From contig OY821744.1 in NCBI GenBank assembly GCA_963682055.1, positions 8,224,835 to 8,288,834 on the forward strand: 64,000 nucleotides of DNA, written 5' to 3'. Shown piece by piece: positions 1 through 13,000 of the stretch. How positions within the stretch are numbered: position 1 is the stretch's first letter; every line of letters starts with the position of its first letter. The notes beneath the pieces are model-generated. The model ran no database searches, was not told where the DNA came from, and saw only the letters and a list, made by a program, of their open reading frames with translations. A program made the translations under genes and the position numbers. Source of the stretch: Primula veris (taxonomy: Eukaryota > Streptophyta > Magnoliopsida > Ericales > Primulaceae).

Positions 1-2640
1 ATTAAAGTTAAAAATTAAAACTATATATGAAATGTGTTACAAGAGAAGAGTGTGTCAGCTCAAAGGGGGAACAAAGGGGGAAAAAAACTTAAAACCTACT
101 AATCATTTTTTTCCTCCTTTGATCCCATTATATTTTTTATATTAGTAAATGAATTTTGATATTTATGAAACCAAAAGAAAATGTTATTGAATGATGAATA
201 TATGAAAGAATGTGATGAATTTACGTATATGATCCTTAGTTTCCCTATCCTGAAGAGTTTTCATTCTAATTTATAAACAACAAAATGGAAACCAATTGGA
301 CGAATATTTTTATAATATGATAGAAGCATAATATCCAACTCCGTGAATTAGCCTAGTAACATTTTTTAACAAAGTTTCTAATTGTCATTAAGCTAATAAT
401 TAAGCAGCTAGTGGACAGCCAACTTAATTTGTACATGAAACAACAGTACTTAATTATTCGATTATAATCCATTTATATATATACTAGCAACTTGATTTAT
501 GTTACTACTTAATGTGTGCAAATTCCATAAGATTATAGTGATCATCTCACCATGAACCTTAAAAGCTTAACAGCTTTAATTAAGAAGCCACCGTTACCAG
601 GCTATAAGCCCAAATTATAAAATGAATACAATAAATATCGTTTAACTTCTAGTAATAAAGTTCAATGCTAGCAATGCACAATTGCATAGATTATCCATAC
701 GTATTAGATTAAAATTCACGTAATTATATGTAAAGTTCTAAAGCAATTTTTTATTTTAAAAATTTTTCTTTTTTATTTATGATCATTCCAATTCAATATA
801 TCACCAGGTGATCAATCAGCCGATATTCGCACTGAATATCATAGGGTTAGTTGGATCATTATAAGCAATGAACTTGTCAATTTAATTGATGTTGAAACCA
901 TGATGAATTGGGTCGAACCAAATTTAATATAGTCACGATATTATTGTTCGTTAGTAGAAGCCGAAAGCAAAACATTAACAATTCTCAACTTCTGGGAAAA
1001 GTTTAACGCTAAGCAATTGTATTTATGCTAGGTTACTTCCAAATTCGAATACCGATTCGTATAAGTGTTGAACTAATATCACATATTTCGACATCAGCAA
1101 AATATATATACATAAACAGATGCAAATTGTATCCCTGTACAATCATTTTCTTAGGCAATTAATAAAGAGATACTAGTATACATCAACTTATATTGACAAA
1201 TCTGGTTTATTGAATAAAATATTGATTCCGCCAATAATTAAGTTAATACAACATGGTAAAGTCATTATTTATCGATGCTGGTATTGATATAAACGGAAAC
1301 AATTACACTCGAGAGATGCACCTTAATTCTTTCTGGTTTTCCTATATATCATACGACCTAGCGATGTGTATATAACAATTACATAAAAATATTGACAATT
1401 TTTTGTTATATACACATCGCTCAGTCGTATGATATATAGGTACGTATAGGCTGAATAGAGAACATCCATGGATGATAAAATCGTTTATTCCACTACAAGA
1501 AAATCAATTCAACAAAATTATTTTTACTTTACCAAATTTTTAGTTATACCAAATTTTTAGTTATACAATAAAATTTCCAAATATCGTCAACATAAAAGAA
1601 AAGGAAACAATGCTAATGTAGGCTCTTAAAAATGGCCAACTCCTTACTCGGTCGTTTATGTATTGTTTAGTTACTTATCAACTGTGATTATTTGGACGAC
1701 GTTTTTACTTTCACATGCAGTTCATGTTGAACGTAATTCAGTTTATCAGAGATGTGCCACTCAGACCTATAAATTGACGAGATTGCGTTAACCGTATAAA
1801 TACCCTGCAATTTACTTGAGATTTCAAAAGTTAACCAGGATATCTAAGACTCCAAAATTGTATCACGTAATGCCTGTGTACGTAAAGCTTCAGCTCGAGA
1901 TACAAACTGTGTACAGTGTAATTTATAAATAAAAGTATATGGTCTTAAGATTTTTAACAATGACGCTAAAAGGTCATCGTGTAAAGTCACCGTAGAAGAT
2001 ATTCAAGATATATACCTATGAAGACCAAAATCTGGAGTGAAAATTCAAAACTGCCCAATGAAAAATTTCAGATGCTCCAAAATCAACAAAAATTAGAACA
2101 TGGAACAAATATTAATCCAATCTTACAAACACCACGTTGTTGTTTATATGATCTTTTTAAACCCGTAATTACACTCGAGTAATGTCAACTTTGGGATTTT
2201 TTTTATGCATTTATTTTAATCTACATAGAATCTAATATTGATGAAGAATATGTATATAAATGCAGGTTTTTGTGTAAAGAGGTTCAAAGTTTTCTTCGAA
2301 TGTAATGGCGTTGAATTTTATTTATGAACTTTTGTTTGAACAAAGGGCTTGTTTTGCTGATGTTTTGCGAACTGCATAAGAGACCAATGACTGGAGTGGC
2401 CATGGAAACAGCGTAGTGTAGTATCATCCGATACTTTTTATTATGCCAACTTTTGCATGGACCGATGGACATTATTTCGAGTTTCAAAACTTCAAACTTT
2501 GTTACATTTGTACGGGCAGAAGTGAAAATCTACAACTGATACTTCCGCAATACTAAGCACTCTATAAAAGATCACACGTTTTTTTTTTTTTTAAAACAAA
2601 TGCAAGAGGTACGGTGTGTAACTCAAAAAAGTAAAGTAAC
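1..2640. other. Intergenic region without a recognisable gene
   Basis: AT-rich sequence with stop codons in all frames. The only open frame of note, 67 codons on the minus strand near 2284-2487, shows no known motif. The one structured item is the hairpin at 1341-1440. The end nearest 3000 probably holds the 3' untranslated region of the STK19-type gene that ends at 3029 on the minus strand. Confidence 0.6.
1341..1440. repeat. 100-bp near-palindromic hairpin (MITE-like or small-RNA precursor-like)
   Basis: Bases 1341-1378 are the reverse complement of 1403-1440, apart from a mismatched patch of about three bases (CTA opposite TCA). The loop is about 24 bases. The outer arm begins CCTATATATCATACGAC. 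I see no clear target-site duplication. Size and symmetry fit a tiny foldback transposon or a small-RNA foldback; the sequence alone does not decide. Confidence 0.6.
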
Positions 2641-3028
2641 ATAGATGTAATATCTACTCTACCGTATTGATCAGCTATTCGGCTTTAGGCTTCATCTCAA
2701 ACACAATCACACTCCACTACAACAACAAAAGAAGTCATGAAGGGAAAACCTAGCCGTAATAACAGTCTTAACAAAATAAATGGAATAACTTGAATCTCTA
2801 TAAATATACTAAGTACAGACTATTCTACCTCAAGTATTTGGAATTTGGTATGTGACGCCTAACTAAAACACAATGGTGCACATACACAGTTAATGGCAAT
2901 GGTCGCAATACATTAAATGAAGAAACTATCATCATCATCCGAGTATACAAAGACTAAATGATGTCGATACAATGGAGACCTATTACTCAATTATAAAAGG
3001 GGAAAAGAGCATAGACGTAGACCTGAAA

Positions 3029-4016
3029 TTAGTCCTTAACAACACGAACAACTAAGCCACTGGCTGTTTGAATGGTTTTCAGGTGACTTGAGCCGATCAG
3101 ATCGCGAAGATGGAATCTCATATCCAATGGAGACATTCGAAGGCGCTTCTTTTCCAAATCAGCTAACATCATCTCCTTGTATTTCCTTCTGTTGAGAAAA
3201 GATAACAATTCCTTTCGCCCCTGCGAAAGAGGTGTAATGAAAATGGCTATGGCACGGAATGATAAATAATCTGAATATTCAGATTTCATAAAACAAATAT
3301 CTTCAGGGAGAAAATTAATTGTTTACACCAACCTATTATCTTTTAACTGTTAGTATACCATACTACTACAATTCAGAATGCAGTCACCAATCTATAAATA
3401 TTAAACAATTGTTACACCAACCTATCAAAATTCACAGTTTAGACACCAATGAATACATAAAAACATAGAATAGATCAACTACCACATCAAGGAAGGCAGC
3501 AGGCGCGTAAAGTACCCAATTCTGACACGGGGAGGTAGTGACTCTTTTTAGCACGTTAAGCGCGACACCAATGAATACATAAAATAGATCATTTAGTACA
3601 CCAGCCTATCAAAATTTTAAAAGTTCTTTAAAGTTTAATTTGGAAGTATGTAAACTACTTGTCCAAATTTATGCAAATCAGGTCACAGTACACCAGTGTA
3701 TACGAACTATTACTACATAACTGTGCTTTCAAGTTAAAATTTTATCGCTTTGCACTAATTAGTCGATTTGTACAGAATGGTGCCGAATTTGTGAAACTTA
3801 ATAGCTTTTAAAAAAATGTAGTGCCGCTATGTCCAGACCACCACCAAATTCTCCTCATATTTCTCAAAATCCTGACGGTGTCATACTCAGAAAAAAAAAC
3901 TAAACCTTTTATTTAACCTATCTACAGTTTATGCTTTCAGAAAGACACTTCAATTCAGCAAGAAGTGGGTGTGTGTGTGTGGATGTGTGTGTGAGGTGGT
4001 GGTGGTGGTGGTGGGT

Positions 4017-4057
<41 letters not shown>

Positions 4058-7000
4058 TTTAATTCTAGATAAATATTGATTTTGTGTATCGTCAAATAAG
4101 CTCAGCAGTCAGATCTGAAAAACACGTCATTTTCATAAAAGTATTCATACAATCAACTACCTGAGAGAGGCTCTTCAACACTGAACCGACACTTGGAATT
4201 GCAAACCAGTACATGCTTGGATCAATAAGTTGTCGCGTCTGGAAAATGAAATGGCAGCATTTTAAGAGAACAATGGGGTGTTGAAATTCAAAATGCAAAA
4301 AGAAAATAAGTAGAAACAAAAAGTTAATCTGGAGTGATGAAAGACGTTGTAACTGCAGGTATATGCAATTTCGTATTTAAACATTGCTAACATGATGACG
4401 AGTTAGCCAAGCAGTCACCTAGCTGCAACTTTTTTGTAACTTAGCCAAATTCAATACTCGTTATAATACACCTAAGGTCTCGATGAATTTGGTTTTGAGG
4501 GAATTTTGTCTCTTTACCGCAATAACAAAAACATTTGTTTCAACAAACAGTCTGTAAAACTCAGCACATTCAACAATGAAACATTTGTATTGCATTACTT
4601 ATTATGAAGTAAAGTTCTTAACTCAATATAGCATACACTTGTAACGTCATGTTCTACAACCACGAAAGACATATTGCAGACATTAAATAACTTTAAGGAA
4701 CAATCTCTGTCTGCAAACCCAACCCACTTGGAAAAGGTACAACGTTCTTGAAATAAATAACAAGAAATACTTGACTTAAGAAATAGCATAACAGCAGCAA
4801 AATTATACTCTTTTTATAATCGTAAGAACCGAGTAACACTTACGAGGAGGCCAGCATTGATTAGAAGAGAGATGTGTTGATCTTTCACCTTCCCCTGTGA
4901 TGAGAGAAGCAAGCACTGGAACATAGCAAAGAGAAGCTAAAACTAAAAAGTAGTGAAGTGAAACACACAAAACATCGAGCATTATGATAGCATGAGGAAA
5001 TTAAATCAGAATGAAATTCAATGTCAACGGACACAAAATTTAGAAGGCATGATCGTCAACGGAACTCATTGAAATATTTTCACAGAAGGAAAACTATCTC
5101 CATTCATTTAACCAAAATCAACAATGATATGGGCATCTCATTTGCCAGTAAAACACCACTTTCCACTTTCCTGATTACTAAAAGTTTAAAAATGAGAAAG
5201 GAACTACCTTGCTTTGATTTGTGTACTATAAAGCTCGGGAAAAGGGTGATAATTTGTACAATAATGGAAAACATTGCCACATAGTATCTCAGTTTCTTAC
5301 TTATTCCACGAAGTTATTACATTAAAACAACCAAATTAATACAAAATGGCCAGCATAAATCAACATCAATGAGTCCCACAGAGAAAGACAAATGAAAAAG
5401 TATCAGTTTTCAATATCCATCTATAACACTCTATGAAAGCAAAAAAGGTCCAACAAAACAGTAGCATAGAACTGGAAAATTAAATTGAGATCTAAGAAAG
5501 AACATTGTAAATCATATATATAAGAATGCAATACTTACGAGCTCTTCATGACCAATGCTGGTTTCCAGCTTTGAAAGGATAACGTGCGATCTAAACCACT
5601 CAAAAACTTCAAACCCATCTTGCTCCTTTGACTCCATTCTTTTCAGAACATGACCAATCTAGAAATAGACGGTGTCAAAGAAATAAGTTTTAATATTTTG
5701 ATTCCACAAACAGAAAAAAAATAACTGAAAGTGTACAAAAAATTATCTGGGTGCACCTTCTTTAAGTTTCTATATGCAACAAAAAGTATCTCCTCTTCTA
5801 AAACTAGTTGCCATTGACAAATAGAGTAGCCATCCTAACAACCATTTCACCCTTCCCTACATTATAACTAGCTTACGATTTTACCTGCTAGTAATTGAAT
5901 TTTATTTATTTATTTTTTATTTGAAAGAATACTGTTTCGAAATCAAAGACCCCTATTTTAGTTGGAAAAAGCAACAGCGATATCCTCTTCATTCTTTGGA
6001 TATGATACAGTATTCTCACATGTTCGTTTAGGAAATCTGCTTGGTAATTATCTTTCTATTTCCCGAACAAGTTTAAACTCTCTTTAGAGTAAAGAGAAGA
6101 AATCATCCAACACAAGGAACAGATTAAGTTTTTTTTACAACATAGTCACACACGGAGAAAGAGGAATTGGAATGACAGTTAATATCCGTGAAAATTGGTA
6201 TTTCGATAAGAAGGTCAATCACTGAAAAAACCTTTGGCATGATCAGATTTAGCGAACACTGAAGCGTTAGGAACTTGTGAGGCCCATTTGGACTTAAATA
6301 ACGAGAGTTCAGGAACTTGTAAAAGTAATAGAGGTTGAAATCTACAGAATCAGGAGAACTTGAAAAGGCAAAAAATAATTTTCTTCTTTTTTACACTTGA
6401 AATATCAAGTTACTAACCGGACAACACAAAAAACGAATTTTATGAGATTTTATGAAATAGATATATAAAAAGGACCAGACCCTTGTCCATGACTCCCTAT
6501 CATCCTTGTCTCTTTTTCTCAAATGAAAGAGAGACGATAACATCAACTATGGCCAACGATAAGATACCATGTTTTTCATTACTACAATGAGAGATGTTAT
6601 GTATCCTGACTTTGTTCATGAAATCCACAGCCATGCTGAAATCTTGTAAGTTCGTAACAAGGCTATTTCATCATGAAAGCAGACTACTTAAATAAAATAA
6701 AAAATCCAAGCCGAAAATTCTATATGCATATGCAACACTAGTATCCTGCATCGAACAACCTATCGTAAAACCTACGAACTACACTAATCATATCCGCAGT
6801 GGAACAATATAACTGATAAACTTTTAAAACAAGAGTGTGCAACTCAAACAGAAATATAAAAAATCATTCAGGTTACCAACAAACAGACCTGATTCAAATA
6901 GTCATCTTGAAACATTATAGCATGATCATCTTGACCAGTGTTTAATTTGAAAATGCGTATAACTCTATTCCTCTTCAGCATCTGCCCTGAACAGAACACG

Positions 7001-10000
7001 TTAGTGAATAAAATTTGCCACTATCTGTCAAGCAAAAAAGAACAAATAAACTTCAACTGGGCAGAATGATCTCAGACAAAGTAATTATGAACAATATAGC
7101 CACGCCAGCTATTTAAAGGAAATGGAATTACTTCTTTTTCTTAATGTCTTGCAAAACAACCACAAGGGAGTACCGAAAATAATCATCTATAATAAAAACC
7201 ATACACCATATATACTTAAGATTGTATATAGTCTAACAAGACTTTAACTAAATTCCTTATCTTACATCGTGTACAATAAATAGAGGCTATGACTCCTCAA
7301 AATCATCAGTAAAATTCTTTTTTCAGTTCTGATTAATTTGATGTAGAGTCGGAGCCTAACATTTTCACGCCCAAAACTTTCCACATGATTCTGCTAGTGC
7401 TAATGGCTGGCGCTGCACTAGCAAAACATAGTTTAATATCCTTTGATATCTTTTAGTATTCTTTGTCCATTCAAAAATAAGAAAAATCTCAATCCTAGCA
7501 TTAAAACCTTCATTCGTCAATCTACTATCTAACACTTCATAGGTTGAATTTTGCAGCATGCAACTGAACTCTTTTGATTACTTGGTTGAGTTGCCATTTT
7601 GATTGACTAGGGTTCCTTGCTAAATGGTTGTTAACCAATTCGTTTGTAATTACGCACCAATTATCGAACTTGTGTCGGGATGACGTGATCTATTACCAAG
7701 TATCGGTCCATTAGATTACCCACCTTGACTTGGGTATAGTTTAGACAAATTTTAACTAAATTTCATCTGCATATTTCATTGTACTATAAATAGAGGGCTA
7801 TCCGGCTATGTCTCCTAAAACATTATCAAATATCATTGACAAGTCTTGATAGCTCTTTCCAAAAGCACCAAAGAAACACACAAAAAGAGAAAAGTAATCC
7901 AAGCCTGCATTCAATAAGTATCCTCTTCATAGACAAGCAACAAACCTCTTACTGCTTTTAAGGCACAACCTAATAGACTCCAGATATAGATGCAGAGAGA
8001 TCTCATATCTCTCTTAGCACTTTGACAGATCAAATAGCTGAGAGTTTCAGGCTACTTTCTGTTTCAATGTTTTCTTAACAAACAATATAGTGTTACCATA
8101 TTATTACGAGAATACGATTTGCAGTACTTAATGATCGAAAAAGCCTCCCAAAGGGCCTCACTAAAAGTTCTTGTCAACCAAACAGTCGTAAGGAGAACTT
8201 GGAAGACCTTCGACCCATGTTTTTAACAATCTTTCACCATCTAATATCAGACTTTTTGAGTAACAATATTCTAAACATTTTAAAAAAAATAGAGTAATAG
8301 CCACAAACCTCTAAATCTCTATCTACTTGTGTTCTGTCCTTGACACTACTGTATAGTTGCGACCGCATAATAAAAGGCAGAACTGAGACCTGACAAAAAT
8401 AATCAATAAAAAGAAAGTCCAACTTGCAGATATAATAGAATAAGTTTAGATGAGGAGCGGAAGAAAGTCCAGAGAGAACTTGCAGAGAAAGACTGAATAT
8501 TTAACAGATTTGATAATGCCAATGGTAGCAACAACTTCACTTGGGTTTCAAAATTTTGAAAAATGTAAATGAAATGGTATTCGTTGAATCAATTTGTGTA
8601 AAAAGCAGCATCAAAATTAAAAATAAGGAGTAAAAAGAAGCAGTATCAATCTACCAAATGTTAAAAGAGATTTTAACAGTGAGTTCTTGATAATTAAGTC
8701 TCGTAATAAGTAGTGATGATTAGTTATCCTAATATTTATCTCTCTCCATGTAAATATAAATACATACTAGTAATAAATATGTCATGTTTGTTTGCAGTAT
8801 AGTACCTTGTTTTACAAAACGCGCTACGTTTCGCGAAATAGCAGTTTTTGGAGAAAAAACGCAACGATAAACCGCTATTTGAATGGAAAAGCGCTAAATT
8901 CGCGCTATTGGGACCAAAAGCGCAAAAGGCGTGAAATATTGGACCGATAGCGTAAATAGCGAGAATTTACAAAAAAAATGTAATTAAGGACGCGGATTTG
9001 AAAGATAAATATACTATATGTTGTAAAGTTTTCACTAGTAAATGTTTAGTCCAGATGGTTGTGATAAAACCCTTCCTCCCAGGAGACCCAAGTTCAAGAC
9101 TCGCCAGCAACAACTTTTTTGGAAATTCTTCAATTATTTGTATTCTTTATTCAATCATACAAAATAATGTATGATCAATCTGTTGAGTTGTGGAGCCAAA
9201 TGAGGTTTGGCCATGTTTCCTAATTATCCCACATCGCCTGAGATTGTAATATGAGTCATTATGGGTTCTATTTATATGCCCCAATATCCTGTATTGTAAT
9301 TACACCTTTACACAACACCTCTATATTATAAAGAGAAGAGTTCTATTTGCGAGAGAACCATAGCTTGTAACTAGGCTAGATTACGATTGTAATCCTCTTA
9401 ATAATACTAAGTGCCACGTGTAGCGGCCCGGAGACGTAGCCAATTTGGGTGAACTCCGTTATCAAAGAGTGTGTGCTCGGTTTAAGTTTTTTTGTCTTTC
9501 TTTGTGTTAGCCTGTATCGACCCTAACAAGTGGTATCAGAGCTCGGAACATCGATGGCGAAAGAAGACAGAACCGCGCACGGGATCGAGAAGTTCGACGG
9601 GAAGGACTTCGCATTCTGGAGAATGCAAATAGAGGACTACCTCTATGGGAGGAAGATGCATCAGCCACTTCTCCTTGAGGAAAGACCGACCACGACCACC
9701 GAGGAGGCGTGGAAACTCTTAGACCGACAAGTGTTGGGAGTGATCCGCCTAACACTATCTAGGAGTGTAGCACATAACGTCGCAAGAGAGACGACGACGA
9801 TGGGGATGATGAAGATCCTCACCGACATGTATGAGAAACCATCCGCGAACAATAAGGTACATCTCATGCGTAAGTTGTTCAACCTACGCATGGCTGAGGA
9901 CACACCTGTCGCAAATCACGTGAACAAGTTCATCGACACCGTAAATCAGCTGGATGCGGTGGAGATAACTTTTGAAGACGAAGTGAGAGCCCTTATACTG

Positions 10001-13000
10001 CTAGCCTCTTTACCGAACAGTTGGGAATTCATGCGAGCTGCTGTTAGCAACTCAATTGGAAAGGAGAAACTGACTTACAACGGCATCCGAGATCAAATAC
10101 TCGCTGAGGAACTCAGGAGATTAGACATGGGTGAATGCTCAAATGATGGAGCAGCCTTGAACATGGGTTCAAGAGACCGGGGTAAGGCTAGGGTATGGGA
10201 CGTTAGAGGACGTTCGCAATCCCGAGGTAGAAGAGGGCAAAGCCGAGGAGGCAAAGATAGCGATCGAAGTAAGAAGAATCTTCGGTGCTATAACTGCCAG
10301 GGTATGGGGCACTTCAGTCATGAGTGCAAGCAGCCGAAGAAGGGTACCGGCCGTGATCATGTGGTTAATATTGCGAGCGACGAGGATTCGGGTGACTGTT
10401 TGTTGCTTACCGAACAGAGAAATATAGAATCGTGGATTCTAGACTCTGGGGCATCATTTCACACGACCGCTCAGAAGGATTTATTCGAAAATTACCATGC
10501 GGGTAATTTCGGTAAAGTGTATCTAGCCGACGGAGAAGCGTTGGATGTTGTTGGAACTGGCGATGTGAAGATTCGCATTCCAAATGGATCGGTATGGAAG
10601 CTGACGAAAGTGAGGCATGTCCCGAGGTTGACCAAGAATCTGATCTCAGTAGGTCAACTCGATGCCGAAAGGCACTCCATTTCGTTCAGCAGTGGAGCTT
10701 GGAAAGTTTCACGAGGAGCTATGGTGATAGCCCGAGGGAGTAAGGTCGGTACATTGTACATGACGACCGATGAGGAGCGTACAATTGCGATAGCTGTGTC
10801 GCAGAACTGCTCGGAACTATGGCATCGACGGTTGGGTCACATGAGCGAGAAGGGGATGAAGGTGTTAGCGAAGGACAGCAAACTTCCAGGCTTGAAGTCT
10901 GTCAACCTCGACATGTGCGAAGGTTGCATCTTCGGGAAGCAGAAGAAAGTGAGCTTCCGGAAAGGTGGAAAGGCTCCCAAGGAGGAGAAGCTAGCACTAG
11001 TCCACTCAGATGTATGGGGACCATCTCCAGTAACCTCACTAGGAAGAGCTCAGTACTATGTGACCTTCATCGATGATTCGACAAGGAAAACATGGGTCTA
11101 CTTCTTGAAACACAAGTCTGAGGTGTTTAAGAAATTTCAAGAATGGAAGGCCATGGTCGAACTAGAGACCGGGAATAAACTCAAGTGTTTGAGGTCCGAT
11201 AACGGCGGAGAGTACATTGATGCGAAGTTCGTAGAGTTCTGTGCTCATAGAGGCATTCGAATGGAGAAGACCATCCGAAGAACGCCACAGCAGAATGGCG
11301 TGGCCGAGCGAATGAACCGAACAATCAATGAGCGTGCTAGGAGTATGAGACTGCAAAGTGGGTTGCCCAAACCCTTGTGGGCACATGCAGTAAGCACGGC
11401 GGTTTACCTCATTAACCGTGGACCCTCAGTGCCCCTAGAGAGGAGGATTCCCGAGGAAGTATGGATAGGAAAGCCTATCTCTTATGAACACTTGCGAGTG
11501 TTCGGTTGTCTGTCATATATCCATGTCGACATAAATGAACGTACCAAGCTTGATTCGAAATCCAAAGTGTGTTACTTTATGGGGTACGGTGGAGCTGAGT
11601 TTGGATATCGCTTCTGGGATGGTCAAACAAAGAGGATCATTCGCAGTAAGGATGTCATCTTCAACGAAAGCATTTTGTACAAAGATCGTCAAAATGTAGT
11701 GGTGGAAGAAGATGCGCTCCCGTCCGAGAAAAGTGGTATGGTCGACATGAATGCGTTTCCAAGAATGTTGGAAAATGACATTGAAGATGAGCCAGTGGTG
11801 CTCGACAACCGACCAGCAGATGCTGAAGAGGCCGAGGAGCTGCCCCAAACACTCCGACCTGAATTGGGCCGAGGTCATCGCGTGAGGAGACCTCCTGCCC
11901 GATACTCTCCTTCCCTGCATTACATATTGCTCAGTGATGCAGGAGAGCCCGAAAGTAGAGAAGAAGCTCTGGAGCTGAAAGACTCGAGCAAGTGGGAGCT
12001 CGCGATGAAGGATGAGATGAAGTCACTTGAGAAGAATGCGACTTGGCAGTTATCCGAACTGCCCAAGGGGAAGAGGGCACTGAGCAATAAATGGGTGTTC
12101 CGACTGAAGGAGGAACAAGACGGCACGAAACGGTATAAGGCACGCCTAGTAGTCAAAGGGTTCCAGCAAAAGGCAGGAATTGACTACACCGAGATCTTTT
12201 CACCAGTCGTTAAGATGACGACTATTCGGCTATTGTTGAGCATTGTTGTAAATGCGAATCTTCATCTTGAGCAGTTAGATGTGAAAACTGCCTTTCTCCA
12301 TGGAGATCTTGATGAGGAAATTTACATGCTCCAACCTGAAGGGTTTGCCGAAAAGGGAAAAGAGAAACTGGTCTGCAAACTGCGGAAGAGCTTGTACGGG
12401 TTAAAACAAGCACCACGGCAGTGGTATAAGAAGTTTGACGGTTTCATGGCGGATACTGGGTTCGAAAGAAGTGATAGCGATCACTGCTGTTTCGTGAAGA
12501 GATTTGAGAACTCTTCGTGCGTCATTCTACTACTGTATGTAGATGACATGTTGCTCGCCGGGTCGAGCCTTGTTGAGATTAACAAGGTGAAGCAACAGTT
12601 GGCGAAACAGTTCGAGATGAAGGATTTGGGTGCCGCAAATCAGATACTCGGTATGAGGATATCTCGAGGAAGGGATGGGTCCCTGTTTCTGTCGCAAGCC
12701 GAGTATGTGAAGAAAGTGTTGGCACGGTTTAGCATGAGTGATGCCAAAGCTGTAGGCTCACCGCTAGCCTCACACTTTAGCTTGTCGAAGAAACAATCAC
12801 CATTGGACGAGGAAGGAAAGGATCGTATGTTGAACATACCCTACGCTTCAGCAATTGGTAGCTTGATGTACGCTATGGTGTGTACAAGACCGGACATTGC
12901 CCATGCAGTGGGAGTTGTCAGTCGTTACATGAGTAACCCAGGAAAGTACCATTGGGAAGCTGTGAAGTGGATATTGAGATATCTCTCGGGTACTGTGAGT

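Noticed and set aside
9530..9553. Start of the Copia polyprotein at 9530
   Set aside because: The triplet there is GTG within the primer-binding region. The first ATG in frame is at 9554, which gives a Gag start like its relatives.
10819..11076. 85-codon plus-strand frame inside the Copia element
   Set aside because: It overlaps the intact polyprotein in another frame and shows no conserved pattern.
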